Source: Pseudomonas entomophila (GTDB lineage: Bacteria > Pseudomonadota > Gammaproteobacteria > Pseudomonadales > Pseudomonadaceae). From it: 64,000 nucleotides of DNA. A program made the position numbers and the translations under genes. Shown piece by piece: positions 32,768-40,248 of the stretch. How positions within the stretch are numbered: the first letter of the stretch is position 1; the number at the start of each line of letters is the position of its first letter. The notes under the pieces were generated by a model. That model was not told the DNA's origin, did not search any database, and saw only the letters and a list, made by a program, of their open reading frames with translations. Location: positions 155,942 to 219,941 of the forward strand of contig NZ_JARGCS010000033.1 in assembly GCF_029193575.1 (NCBI RefSeq), in the 5' to 3' direction.

Positions 32768-34045
32768 ATGAACGGCTGGCGGCGGCGCCTTGACCAAGGC
32801 TTGAACATCCAGCCCGGCGAAGGCCCGGCGGTGGTCACCGGGCTGGCGCTGTTCTACCTGCTGTTCACCGGCTACTTCATGCTGCGCCCGGTGCGCGAGA
32901 CCATGGGCGTGGCTGGCGGCGTGGACAACCTGCAATGGCTGTTCACCGGTACCTTCCTCGCCACCCTGGCCTGCCTGCCACTGTTCGGTTGGCTGGCCTC
33001 GCGGGTGCGACGCCGGCGTATCCTGCCGTGGACCTACGTATTCTTCGTCAGCAACCTGTTGTCGTTTGCTGTGCTCTTTGCCCGCGACCCGGACGACCTC
33101 TGGCATGCGCGGGCTTTTTACATCTGGCTGTCGGTGTTCAACCTGCTGGCCATCTCCCTGGCCTGGAGCGTGCTCGCCGACCTGTTCTCCAGCGAGCAAG
33201 GCAAGCGCCTGTTCGGCCTGCTGGCCGCCGGCGCAAGCCTGGGGGGCTTGAGCGGGCCGATCCTCGGCACCTTGCTGGTGGCGCCGTTGGGGCATGCCGG
33301 GCTGCTGGTGCTGGCCGGGGTGTTCCTGCTCGGCAGCGTGGGCGCGGCGCTCTGCCTGCAACGCTGGCGCGACCGCCACCCGCTGCCGGCAATGAGCGAG
33401 CACCCGGCTTCCAAGCCCCTGGGCGGCAACCCGTTCTCCGGCGCCAGTGCGGTGCTGCGCTCGCCGTACCTGCTGGGCATCGCGCTGTTCGTGGTGTTGC
33501 TGGCCAGCGTCAGCACCTTCCTGTACTTCGAGCAGGCGCGCATCGTCAGTGAAACCTTCACCGACCGTACCCGGCAAACCCAGGTGTTCGGCCTGATCGA
33601 CACGGTGGTGCAGGCGCTGGCGATCCTCACCCAGGTCTTTCTCACCGGCCGCCTGGCCCGGCGCCTGGGCGTCGGCGTGTTGTTGGTGGCAGTGCCGCTG
33701 GTGATGGCCGCAGGCTTCGTCTGGCTGGCACTGGCGCCGGTGTTCGCGGTGTTCGTAGTGGTGATGGTGGTGCGCCGCGCAGGCGAGTACGCGCTGGTGC
33801 GCCCGGGGCGGGAGATGCTGTTCACCGTGCTGCCGGCCGAGGACAAGTACAAGGCCAAGAACTTCATCGACACCGTGGTCTACCGGGGCGGCGATGCCCT
33901 GAGCGGCTGGGTCAAGCGTGGCCTGGACCTGTTGGGCGAGTATCCGCAGTTGGCGATGCTGATCGGTGCCGCCATCGCGCTGTGCTGGGGCCTGACCGGG
34001 GCGTGGCTGGGGCGCCGCCAGCGGCGCCTGGAACCGCCGGCCTGA
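32768..34045 (+). CDS. NTP/NDP exchange (Tlc/NTT-like) MFS transporter
   Basis: 425-residue membrane protein with about 12 hydrophobic segments, of the MFS-related ADP/ATP-carrier-like class. It opens with an amphipathic stretch, then GYFMLRPVRETMG, a typical motif of this group. LFGLLAAGASLGGLSGPILG and PGREMLFTVLPAEDKYKAKNFIDT are also characteristic of the free-living bacterial branch. True Tlc proteins swap ATP for ADP in intracellular parasites; in free-living bacteria the function is unknown and nucleotide exchange would be odd. It is coupled to the Tat-type aldo/keto reductase four bases upstream. Confidence 0.82.
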   Translation: MNGWRRRLDQGLNIQPGEGPAVVTGLALFYLLFTGYFMLRPVRETMGVAGGVDNLQWLFTGTFLATLACLPLFGWLASRVRRRRILPWTYVFFVSNLLSFAVLFARDPDDLWHARAFYIWLSVFNLLAISLAWSVLADLFSSEQGKRLFGLLAAGASLGGLSGPILGTLLVAPLGHAGLLVLAGVFLLGSVGAALCLQRWRDRHPLPAMSEHPASKPLGGNPFSGASAVLRSPYLLGIALFVVLLASVSTFLYFEQARIVSETFTDRTRQTQVFGLIDTVVQALAILTQVFLTGRLARRLGVGVLLVAVPLVMAAGFVWLALAPVFAVFVVVMVVRRAGEYALVRPGREMLFTVLPAEDKYKAKNFIDTVVYRGGDALSGWVKRGLDLLGEYPQLAMLIGAAIALCWGLTGAWLGRRQRRLEPPA

Positions 34046-34201
34046 GCCACGAACACCCGCCGCGCCAAATATCCCTCGCCTGCGTCTTTAGCGCCGTCGA
34101 TCCGGAAAGCGCCCTGCTCGAGCGAATCCCCCCGCAGCGCCGCACTCCCACCTTATGTACGGCTTGAGCCGTGCACCCTGAAGCCATAAAGGTGAAAGAT
34201 C

Positions 34202-34366
34202 ATGGAGAACAAACAAGGCAATAAATCCGGTAGCCAGGGAGGTCAGAAGAACCCTGGGAACTTCGCCAACGACCGGCAGAAAGCCTCCGAAGCAGGCCGC
34301 AAGGGCGGCCAGCAGTCGGGCACCGAACGGACCACGGAGTCGGGCCGCAAGGGCGGTCGTTCGTAA
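34202..34366 (+). CDS. Small KGG-repeat stress protein (YciG/con-10-like)
   Basis: 54-residue, very hydrophilic protein with two copies of the KGG motif (ASEAGRKGGQQSG and TESGRKGGRS) and an FANDRQKASEAG stretch. This is the general-stress protein family of YciG in E. coli and conidiation protein 10 in fungi. Its molecular role is unknown; members are often controlled by the stationary-phase sigma factor. The start has AAAGGTG seven bases upstream. A strong hairpin follows 10 bases after the stop. Confidence 0.9.
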   Translation: MENKQGNKSGSQGGQKNPGNFANDRQKASEAGRKGGQQSGTERTTESGRKGGRS

Positions 34367-34375
34367 GTGATGCAA

Positions 34376-34401
34376 CGCCGTGCCGGGTGACCGGCACGGC
34401 G
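34376..34401. terminator. Hairpin after the KGG-protein gene
   Basis: A perfect 11-base-pair stem (CGCCGTGCCGG/CCGGCACGGCG) closed by a GTGA tetraloop lies directly after the KGG gene. It has no T-run, so termination may be partial or it may protect the transcript end. Confidence 0.7.
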
Positions 34402-34422
34402 GTCAAACGATGAGGGCTCGAT

Positions 34423-34596
34423 ATGCGCAGGCTTTCCGTGATCTGCCTATTGGGCAGCCTGGCACTGCTCGGTGGCTGTTTCGATCGTGACACCGACCAT
34501 CCCGCCAAGGATGCCGACCCCAGCAAACCTTCGCTGCAAATGCAGCAGCCCGGCACCGCTAACCCTCCCGCCGCACCTGAACCCAAGAACCCTTGA
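34423..34596 (+). CDS. Small lipoprotein
   Basis: 57-residue protein with a short basic start (MRRLS), a hydrophobic stretch and the lipobox LLGGC at 16-20, so it is probably a membrane-anchored lipoprotein. The mature part of about 38 residues is rich in Asp, Pro and Gln and probably unstructured (ending in PPAAPEPKNP). I do not recognise a family. The ATG at 34423 has GAGGG upstream. It lies between the KGG stress gene and the diiron-protein gene, 18 bases before the latter, so it may belong to that operon. Confidence 0.78.
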   Translation: MRRLSVICLLGSLALLGGCFDRDTDHPAKDADPSKPSLQMQQPGTANPPAAPEPKNP

Positions 34597-34614
34597 GCGC
34601 GCAAGGAGTGAGGC

Positions 34615-35952
34615 ATGACGTTAGAGATCACCTCGGTGCCCGCTGTGCTGCCTACCCTGAACATCGCGGGCAGCCTCGAGCAGCGCTATCGGGCGCTACT
34701 GGAAAACCAGGCCACCGACAGCCTTGCCTGGCTCGGCGAGCAACTGCAACGCGCCGACCGCCTGCCCGACGACCTGCCGGCCAGCCCTGAGCGGCTAGAC
34801 AGCTGGAGCGCGGGGCACGTCGAGCAGGTTGCAGGGCAATACGCCCAGTACCTGCGAGAGCGCCGGCAAGGCGCTGCGCGACGCTATTTCGCCAACCGCT
34901 CGCAGGCGCTGTACTTCCTGCAGCAGGTCGCGCCGACCAAGGCCGTGGATGGGGCCTGGCTGCACGGTACGCTGCGGCACTGGCAGGACCCGCGCTACCA
35001 CGGCCTGATCCGCACCTATCTCGAAGAACTGGGCGAAGGCGATCCGCGCTGCAACCACGTGCTGATCTACCAGCGCCTGCTCAGCCGTGTCGGCTGTCTC
35101 GACCTTATGCCGCTTGCCGACGAGCGCTACCTGCAAGGCTGTCTGCAGCTGGCCCTGGGGCGGCATGTCGACACCGTTCTGCCAGAGGTGATCGGCTACA
35201 ACCTGGGTTATGAACAACCGCCGCTGCACCTGCTGATCACGACCTTCGAGCTGGCCGAATTGGGCATCGACGGGCATTATTTCCAGCTGCACGTGACCAT
35301 CGACAACGCCGCCAGCGGCCATGCCCGCCGTTCGCGCGAAGCGTTGCGGCAGTTGTGGCCCCGGCAAGCTGGCGAGGCGTTCTACGCGCGCGTGCGGCGG
35401 GGCTATCGCCTCAACGACCTGGGGCCGGCCGCGCCGGCGCTTGCCGCCAGCTTCGACCTGCACCGGGAGTTGTGCTCGGCGTTGGAGCGCAAGCGGCCAT
35501 TCGGCCGCTTCATGCACTCGGATCGCTGCCGGTTGCAGGGGCGCACGGTCAACCAGTGGTTGTCCGCCCCCGGGCCGATGGACGCCTTTCTCCAAGCGCT
35601 GCAAACCCAGGGCTGGGTATGCCGCAACCAGGCCCCGGCCCGCAGCCGTTTCTGGGCGTTGATCGACGGCCCGAGCGCGCCGATGTTCGGTGTCTTCACG
35701 GCCTACGAGAAGCAGCTCTGGCACGACTGGATCGCCGCCGAATGGCAAGGTCCGGCGCCCAGCCGAGTGCTTCCCGGCTCCTGGGAGGCCGGCCTGGCGT
35801 TGGACCTGCCCGCGTCGGTCGATGACGCCTGTACCGACATCGCCGGGCTGATCGACCCGATGGCAGGCAACCGTCATGCCTCCCCGCAGGGCCTGTGGGC
35901 CACCCGGGCCTATCTGCGCGCCACCGGCCTCAGCCAAGGAGATTGCCACTGA
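34615..35952 (+). CDS. Haem-oxygenase-like diiron protein (iron-containing redox enzyme family)
   Basis: 445-residue protein. The middle part (about 100-260) looks like the haem-oxygenase-like, all-helical domain of the iron-containing redox enzyme family, known in HDO enzymes for N-oxygenation, desaturation or decarboxylation of small molecules. Candidate metal ligands are in FELAELGIDGHYF (E and H, about 210-222) and IDNAASGH (D and H, about 229-236). The C-terminal third (about 290-445) does not resemble a domain I know. The start has AAGGAG upstream. The next gene's ATG overlaps its TGA by one base, so it is coupled to a methyltransferase and a ligase. The substrate is unknown; a role in modifying an amino acid or small peptide is inferred from the neighbours. 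Confidence 0.8.
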   Translation: MTLEITSVPAVLPTLNIAGSLEQRYRALLENQATDSLAWLGEQLQRADRLPDDLPASPERLDSWSAGHVEQVAGQYAQYLRERRQGAARRYFANRSQALYFLQQVAPTKAVDGAWLHGTLRHWQDPRYHGLIRTYLEELGEGDPRCNHVLIYQRLLSRVGCLDLMPLADERYLQGCLQLALGRHVDTVLPEVIGYNLGYEQPPLHLLITTFELAELGIDGHYFQLHVTIDNAASGHARRSREALRQLWPRQAGEAFYARVRRGYRLNDLGPAAPALAASFDLHRELCSALERKRPFGRFMHSDRCRLQGRTVNQWLSAPGPMDAFLQALQTQGWVCRNQAPARSRFWALIDGPSAPMFGVFTAYEKQLWHDWIAAEWQGPAPSRVLPGSWEAGLALDLPASVDDACTDIAGLIDPMAGNRHASPQGLWATRAYLRATGLSQGDCH

Positions 35953-36905
35953 TGTTGCCGAACCCCGACCAGAACCACGCGGACGAGGCCCTGCTGCAAC
36001 TGGGCAGGCGCCTGCGCGCCGATGGCTACCGCTTCACCTGCGTCACCCCCGCCACGCATGCGCGCAACAACGCGCGCGCCGGCACCGAACGCGCGCATAC
36101 CCTGCGCGATGTGTTCGGCTGGAGCCGCCCATTCGCCCCGTCGTTGCTGTCGGCCGACGAGCTTGGGCAACTGCGGGCCGCTGGCGTGCTGCGCGACGAG
36201 GGCGACTTGCTGCGTAGCACGGTGCGCTGGTCCAACCTCGATGACCTGCTGCTGGTGCATTCGGCCTATCCCACCGAGGCTGGCGATGCGGTGTTCTTCG
36301 GCCCGGACAGCTACCGCTTCGCCCAGGTCATCCACGACCACCTGCAACGCTGCCCGAGCCCTGTGCAGCACGCAGTGGACGTCGGTTGCGGCACGGGCGT
36401 GGGCGCATTGCTGATCGCCCGTGCCGCCCAGCACGCACAGGTCACTGCCGTGGACATCAACCCGCTGGCGCTGCACTACACCGGCATCAACGCCGCCCTG
36501 GCCGGGGTCGCCAACCTGTCGGTGGAGACCAGCGACATTCTCGACGGCATCAGCGGCCGCTTCGACCTGATCGTGGCCAACCCGCCCTACATGCTCGATC
36601 AGCAGCAACGGCAGTACCGCCACGGCGGGGGCGCGCTGGGGGCGCGACTGTCGCTGCGCATCCTCGAGCAAGGCTGTGAGCGCCTGGCCCCCGGCGGCAC
36701 CTTGCTGCTGTACACCGGCGTCGCCGTGGTCGAAGGGCGTGACCCGTTGCTGGAAGCCGCGCGCCTGCGCCTGGCCGGGCCGGGCTGGAGCTGGGTGTAC
36801 CGCGAACTGGACCCGGATGTCTTCGGTGAGCAGTTGCTCGAACCTGGGTACGAACAGGTCGAACGCATCGCCGCCGTGGCGCTCAGCGTCACCCGCCGCG
36901 GCTGA
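35952..36905 (+). CDS. HemK/PrmC-like class I SAM methyltransferase
   Basis: 317-residue methyltransferase. The SAM loop is VDVGCGTGVGALL near 142-154, the acidic loop VTAVDINPLALHYT follows, and IVANPPYM near 208-215 is the NPPY catalytic motif of enzymes that methylate planar nitrogen (glutamine side chains, adenines). The N-terminal 130 residues contain RHTLRDVFGW-like and LLSADELGQL helices not found in PrmC and may bind a specific substrate. The start overlaps the stop of the diiron-protein gene, and the ligase follows after seven bases. It may act on a protein, RNA or small amide; the sequence does not say which. Confidence 0.85.
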   Translation: MLPNPDQNHADEALLQLGRRLRADGYRFTCVTPATHARNNARAGTERAHTLRDVFGWSRPFAPSLLSADELGQLRAAGVLRDEGDLLRSTVRWSNLDDLLLVHSAYPTEAGDAVFFGPDSYRFAQVIHDHLQRCPSPVQHAVDVGCGTGVGALLIARAAQHAQVTAVDINPLALHYTGINAALAGVANLSVETSDILDGISGRFDLIVANPPYMLDQQQRQYRHGGGALGARLSLRILEQGCERLAPGGTLLLYTGVAVVEGRDPLLEAARLRLAGPGWSWVYRELDPDVFGEQLLEPGYEQVERIAAVALSVTRRG

Positions 36906-36912
36906 GGTCGGC

Positions 36913-38055
36913 GTGCACCGACCCTGTTCGTTTGGCATCGAGGAGGAATACCTGCTGGTGCGCCTGGACAGCGGGCAGGTGATGGCGGCACCGCCGGCGG
37001 CCGTCACCCGGCGCTGCCGCGAGGTGCTGGGCGAGTACTTCGCGGAAGAGATGTTCCGTAGCCAGGTCGAGGTCGCCTCGCCGGTATTCGAGAACGCGCA
37101 TCAAGCCCGCCAGTTCTTTCTCGACAGCCGTCAGCGCCTGGCTGAGGCCCTCGCCGGAGAGGGGTTGGGGCTGTATTGCGCAGCCAGCCACCCGAATGCG
37201 CGATGGCAGCGCCAGCACGGCGGCAACAGCGCGCATCACCGGCAACTGTTCGACGATTACCAGCACGTGGCGCGGCGCAGTCTGTTGTCCGGGTTGCACG
37301 TGCATGTCGGCGTCCCGGGCGGCTGCGACCGTATCCAGTTGATCAACCGGGTGCTGTACTGGCTGCCGTTGCTGCTGGTGCTGAGCACGTCTTCGCCGCT
37401 GTGGGCGGGGCAGGTCACCGGCTACATGAGCTACCGCCGGGTGATCTGTGGCGAGTGGCCGCACATGGGCCTGCCGGAGCCACTGGCCGATTGGCCGGCC
37501 TACGAACGCTACCGGGCACTGTTGCAGCGCACTGGCGCCTTGGCCAGCGATGGCGCGTTCTGGTGGGCCATTCGCCCATCGCAGCGCTTCCCCACGGTGG
37601 AGTTGCGCATCTGCGACGCTTGCCCGCGCCTGGACGATGCCCTGGGCATTGCCGGGCTGTTCCGTCACCTGGTGGAGTGCTGCGTCAGTGACCGCCCTGC
37701 GTCGGCGCTCCTGAGCCGAGAGCTGCGTTGGGTCATTCAGGAAAACTATTGGCGCGCCCTGCGTCATGGCCGGCATGCCACCTTCATTGGGCTGCACGAC
37801 CAACAGCCGGTTACCGCCGAGGGGTGGCTGGCGCAGTTGCAAGGGGCCTTTCCGGCCCTGACCATCGATGCCGAGCGTGCGTTCCTGCAGGCCCGGCGCA
37901 TCCTCGAGGAGGGCACCAGCGCCGATCATCAGTTGGCCTGCCTGGCGCAGGCACAGGGCAGGGGGGTAGGCCGCCAGCGGGCGCTGGCTGAAGTGGTCGC
38001 CCAGGTGCTGGCACAGGGGGCGATGCCCACGAGCAGCCCGGCAGATGTCGTTTGA
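36913..38055 (+). CDS. Carboxylate-amine ligase of the GCS2/YbdK family
   Basis: 380-residue ATP-dependent ligase related to glutamate-cysteine ligase type 2. Family features: FGIEEEYLLV (about 7-16), FRSQVEVASPVFENAHQARQ near 48-67, SGLHVHVGVP near 130-139, and RFPTVELRICDACPR near 225-239. YbdK proteins make a gamma-type amide bond between a carboxylate and an amino compound. I chose the GTG at 36913, with GAGG seven bases upstream; the frame is open further left only inside the methyltransferase gene. It closes a three-gene set with the diiron protein and methyltransferase, which points to a joint small-molecule pathway. Product unknown. Confidence 0.87.
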   Translation: MHRPCSFGIEEEYLLVRLDSGQVMAAPPAAVTRRCREVLGEYFAEEMFRSQVEVASPVFENAHQARQFFLDSRQRLAEALAGEGLGLYCAASHPNARWQRQHGGNSAHHRQLFDDYQHVARRSLLSGLHVHVGVPGGCDRIQLINRVLYWLPLLLVLSTSSPLWAGQVTGYMSYRRVICGEWPHMGLPEPLADWPAYERYRALLQRTGALASDGAFWWAIRPSQRFPTVELRICDACPRLDDALGIAGLFRHLVECCVSDRPASALLSRELRWVIQENYWRALRHGRHATFIGLHDQQPVTAEGWLAQLQGAFPALTIDAERAFLQARRILEEGTSADHQLACLAQAQGRGVGRQRALAEVVAQVLAQGAMPTSSPADVV

Positions 38056-38186
38056 AACCGTCGAGGCCAGGGCCAAGGGTTCGGCGGCGACCATCCGTCG
38101 GTAGGGTCAAACGTTCACCGGCGGGCACGCCTCGAAAACTCAACACGTCCTGTCGTCGTTGGAACCGACCTACCTCCGGAGGCCCC

Positions 38187-39092
38187 ATGCCCAGCAAGCC
38201 GCGCGACCAGTTCTCCATGCAAAACCCGCTGACCCAATACCCGCACCCGCCATTCCCTGCTCAACACCAGGAAGACCCCGGGCTGGATGCGAACATGCAA
38301 CCCAAGCCCGACCACGGCGAAGCCACCTACAAGGGGCTCGGCCGTCTCGTCGGGCGCAAGGCGCTGGTGACTGGCGCGGATTCCGGCATCGGCCGGGCCG
38401 TGGCCATCGCCCTGGCCCGCGAGGGAGCGGCACTGGCGATCAACTACCTGCCCATCGAACAACCAGACGCCCGCGAGTTGATCAAGTTGCTGGAAGACGA
38501 GGGCCACCACGTCGTGCCGATTGCCGGCGACCTCAAGGACCCGCGTTTCTGCAAGGAACTGGTCGAGCAGGCCCACGAGCAGTTGGGTGGGCTGGATATC
38601 CTGGTCAACATCGCCGGCAAGCAGGAGGCGCGCAAGGACATCGGCCAGATCAGCCATGCACAGTTCGACCACACCCTCAAGACCAACGTCTACGCGCTGT
38701 TCTGGCTGTGCCAGGCGGCGGTGCCGCTGATGCCCGCCGGCGCGACCATCATCAACACCGCGTCGATCCAGTCGTACCAGCCTTCGGCGACGTTGCTCGA
38801 CTACGCCACCACCAAGGCCGCCATCGTGGCCTTCACCAAGGCCTTGGCCAAGCAGGTGATCGAGCGCGGCATCCGGGTCAACGCGGTGGCGCCGGGGCCG
38901 ATCTGGACAGTGCTGCAACCCAGCGGCGGCCAGCCGCCAGAGAAGATCCCGGATTTCGGCGGCCACACCCCGATGAAGCGCCCCGGGCAGCCGGCCGAAT
39001 GCGCGCCGGTGTACGTGCTGCTGGCCAGCCAGGAGTCGAGCTACATCACTGGCGAGGTGTTCGGCGTGACGGGCGGCAACCCGCTGCCATAG
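38187..39092 (+). CDS. SDR-family oxidoreductase, YghA-like
   Basis: 301-residue short-chain dehydrogenase with an N-terminal extension of about 50 residues (QNPLTQYPHPPFPAQHQEDPG) that is typical of the YghA/GsiB-like stress-linked group. The nucleotide motif is TGADSGIGRAV near 60-70, the active site has SIQSYQPSATLLDYATTKAA (Ser, Tyr, Lys), and PGPIWT follows. The start at 38187 has a CCGGAGG site. It is separated from the ligase gene by 131 bases and probably has its own promoter. Substrate unknown; family members are often induced in stationary phase. Confidence 0.9.
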   Translation: MPSKPRDQFSMQNPLTQYPHPPFPAQHQEDPGLDANMQPKPDHGEATYKGLGRLVGRKALVTGADSGIGRAVAIALAREGAALAINYLPIEQPDARELIKLLEDEGHHVVPIAGDLKDPRFCKELVEQAHEQLGGLDILVNIAGKQEARKDIGQISHAQFDHTLKTNVYALFWLCQAAVPLMPAGATIINTASIQSYQPSATLLDYATTKAAIVAFTKALAKQVIERGIRVNAVAPGPIWTVLQPSGGQPPEKIPDFGGHTPMKRPGQPAECAPVYVLLASQESSYITGEVFGVTGGNPLP

Positions 39093-39171
39093 GGCAGGCC
39101 GGGTAAACCTTCGCCGCACCGCGCAGTCTGCTCCAGTAAGTGCCCCAGAAAAGGGGCCAGGGAGGTGGCTG

Positions 39172-39312
39172 ATGACGTTCTTCTGCCTGTTGCGGGGGTG
39201 CCGCTGGCGCAGCACCCTGACCGCTGAACTCGCTGGGTTTCACTGCCAGTGCTGCGAACGCTGCGGGGCGTTGCGCTATCGCCGCCCCGGCGAACCGTTC
39301 GACAGGAGCTGA
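39172..39312 (+). CDS. Small Cys-rich protein (DUF1660-like, tentative)
   Basis: 46-residue protein with an N-terminal CLLRGCRW and a later CQCCERCGALRYRRPGE, giving two cysteine groups that could bind one zinc as a ribbon. It reminds me of small Cys-rich proteins of pseudomonads with a CLLxGCRW start (DUF1660-like), of unknown function. The ATG at 39172 has GGGAGGTGG upstream, a strong site, and its stop is two bases before the Ku start, so the two are probably co-transcribed and coupled. Confidence 0.7.
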   Translation: MTFFCLLRGCRWRSTLTAELAGFHCQCCERCGALRYRRPGEPFDRS

Positions 39313-39314
39313 AC

Positions 39315-40145
39315 ATGGCCCGGGCAATCTGGAAAGGCGCGATCAGCTTTGGCCTCGTGCACATCCCCGTCTCGCTCAACACGGCCGTGCGCAGCGAGCG
39401 TATCGATTTCGACTGGCTCGACAAGCGCAGCATGGAGCCTGTGGGCTACAAGCGGATCAACAAGGTCACCGGCAAGGACATCGACAAGGACGACATCGTC
39501 AAGGGCGTGGAATACGAGAAAAGCCGCTACGTGGTCATCAGCGAAGACGAGATCCGCAAGGCGCGGCCCGAGGCGACCCAGACCATCGACATCTTCGCCT
39601 TCGTCGAGGCCGGTGAAATCCCTCTGCAGCATTTCGATACCCCGTACTACCTGAGCCCCGACAAGCGCGGTGGCAAGGTGTATGCGCTGCTGCGCGAGGC
39701 CCTGGAGAAGACCGGCAAGGTGGCGCTCGCCACGGTGGTGCTGCACACCCGCCAGCACCTGGCCCTGCTGAGGCCGCTGGACGACGCGCTGGTGTTGATC
39801 ACCCTGCGCTGGCCGGACGAAGTCCGTGGCGTCGACAGCCTGGAGCTGGACAAGAGCGTCACCGAGGCCAAGCTCGACAAGCGCGAACTGGACATGGCCA
39901 AGCGGCTGGTGGACGACATGAGCGGGCCCTGGTCGCCCGCCGACTACCACGATGTGTTCCGCCAGACCCTCCTCGACCTGGTCGAAGAGAAGGCCAGCAA
40001 GGGCAAGATCAGCGTGGTCGAGAAGGGCGAGGGTGAGGCGGCCAAAGGCGCGGACATCATCGATCTCACCGAGCTGCTCAAGCGCAGCCTGGCGGGCGGG
40101 AAAAGCACGGGGCCCAAGAAGAAGCGCGCGCGCAAGGCGTCGTGA
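39315..40145 (+). CDS. ku: Ku, bacterial non-homologous end-joining protein
   Basis: 276-residue DNA-end-binding protein that forms a homodimeric ring and recruits LigD. It starts MARAIWKGAISFGLV as nearly all bacterial Ku do. The core carries PVGYKRINKVTGKD, YEKSRYVVISEDEI and ELDMAKRLVDDMSGPWSP. A lysine-rich C-terminal tail (GPKKKRARKAS) fits the minimal bacterial form. The start overlaps the leader of the small Cys-rich gene by spacing of only two bases. LigD is not in the window. An inverted REP pair follows directly. Confidence 0.96.
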   Translation: MARAIWKGAISFGLVHIPVSLNTAVRSERIDFDWLDKRSMEPVGYKRINKVTGKDIDKDDIVKGVEYEKSRYVVISEDEIRKARPEATQTIDIFAFVEAGEIPLQHFDTPYYLSPDKRGGKVYALLREALEKTGKVALATVVLHTRQHLALLRPLDDALVLITLRWPDEVRGVDSLELDKSVTEAKLDKRELDMAKRLVDDMSGPWSPADYHDVFRQTLLDLVEEKASKGKISVVEKGEGEAAKGADIIDLTELLKRSLAGGKSTGPKKKRARKAS

Positions 40146-40240
40146 GGCCCTCACGCGGGGCAAGCCCGGCCCCACAGGCACACCGCTGCCTCTGGCAACG
40201 GCGCCGTGCCTGTGAGCGGGCTTGCCCCGCGATGAGCCTC
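40146..40240. repeat. Inverted pair of REP elements between ku and U32 gene
   Basis: Left copy (GCGGGGCAAGCCCGGCCCCA) and right copy (GAGCGGGCTTGCCCCGCGAT) face each other across about 30 bases, just after the Ku stop and before the convergent U32 stop. This is the BIME-like layout and probably acts as a two-way transcript end. Confidence 0.87.
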
Positions 40241-40248
40241 CTACGGCC

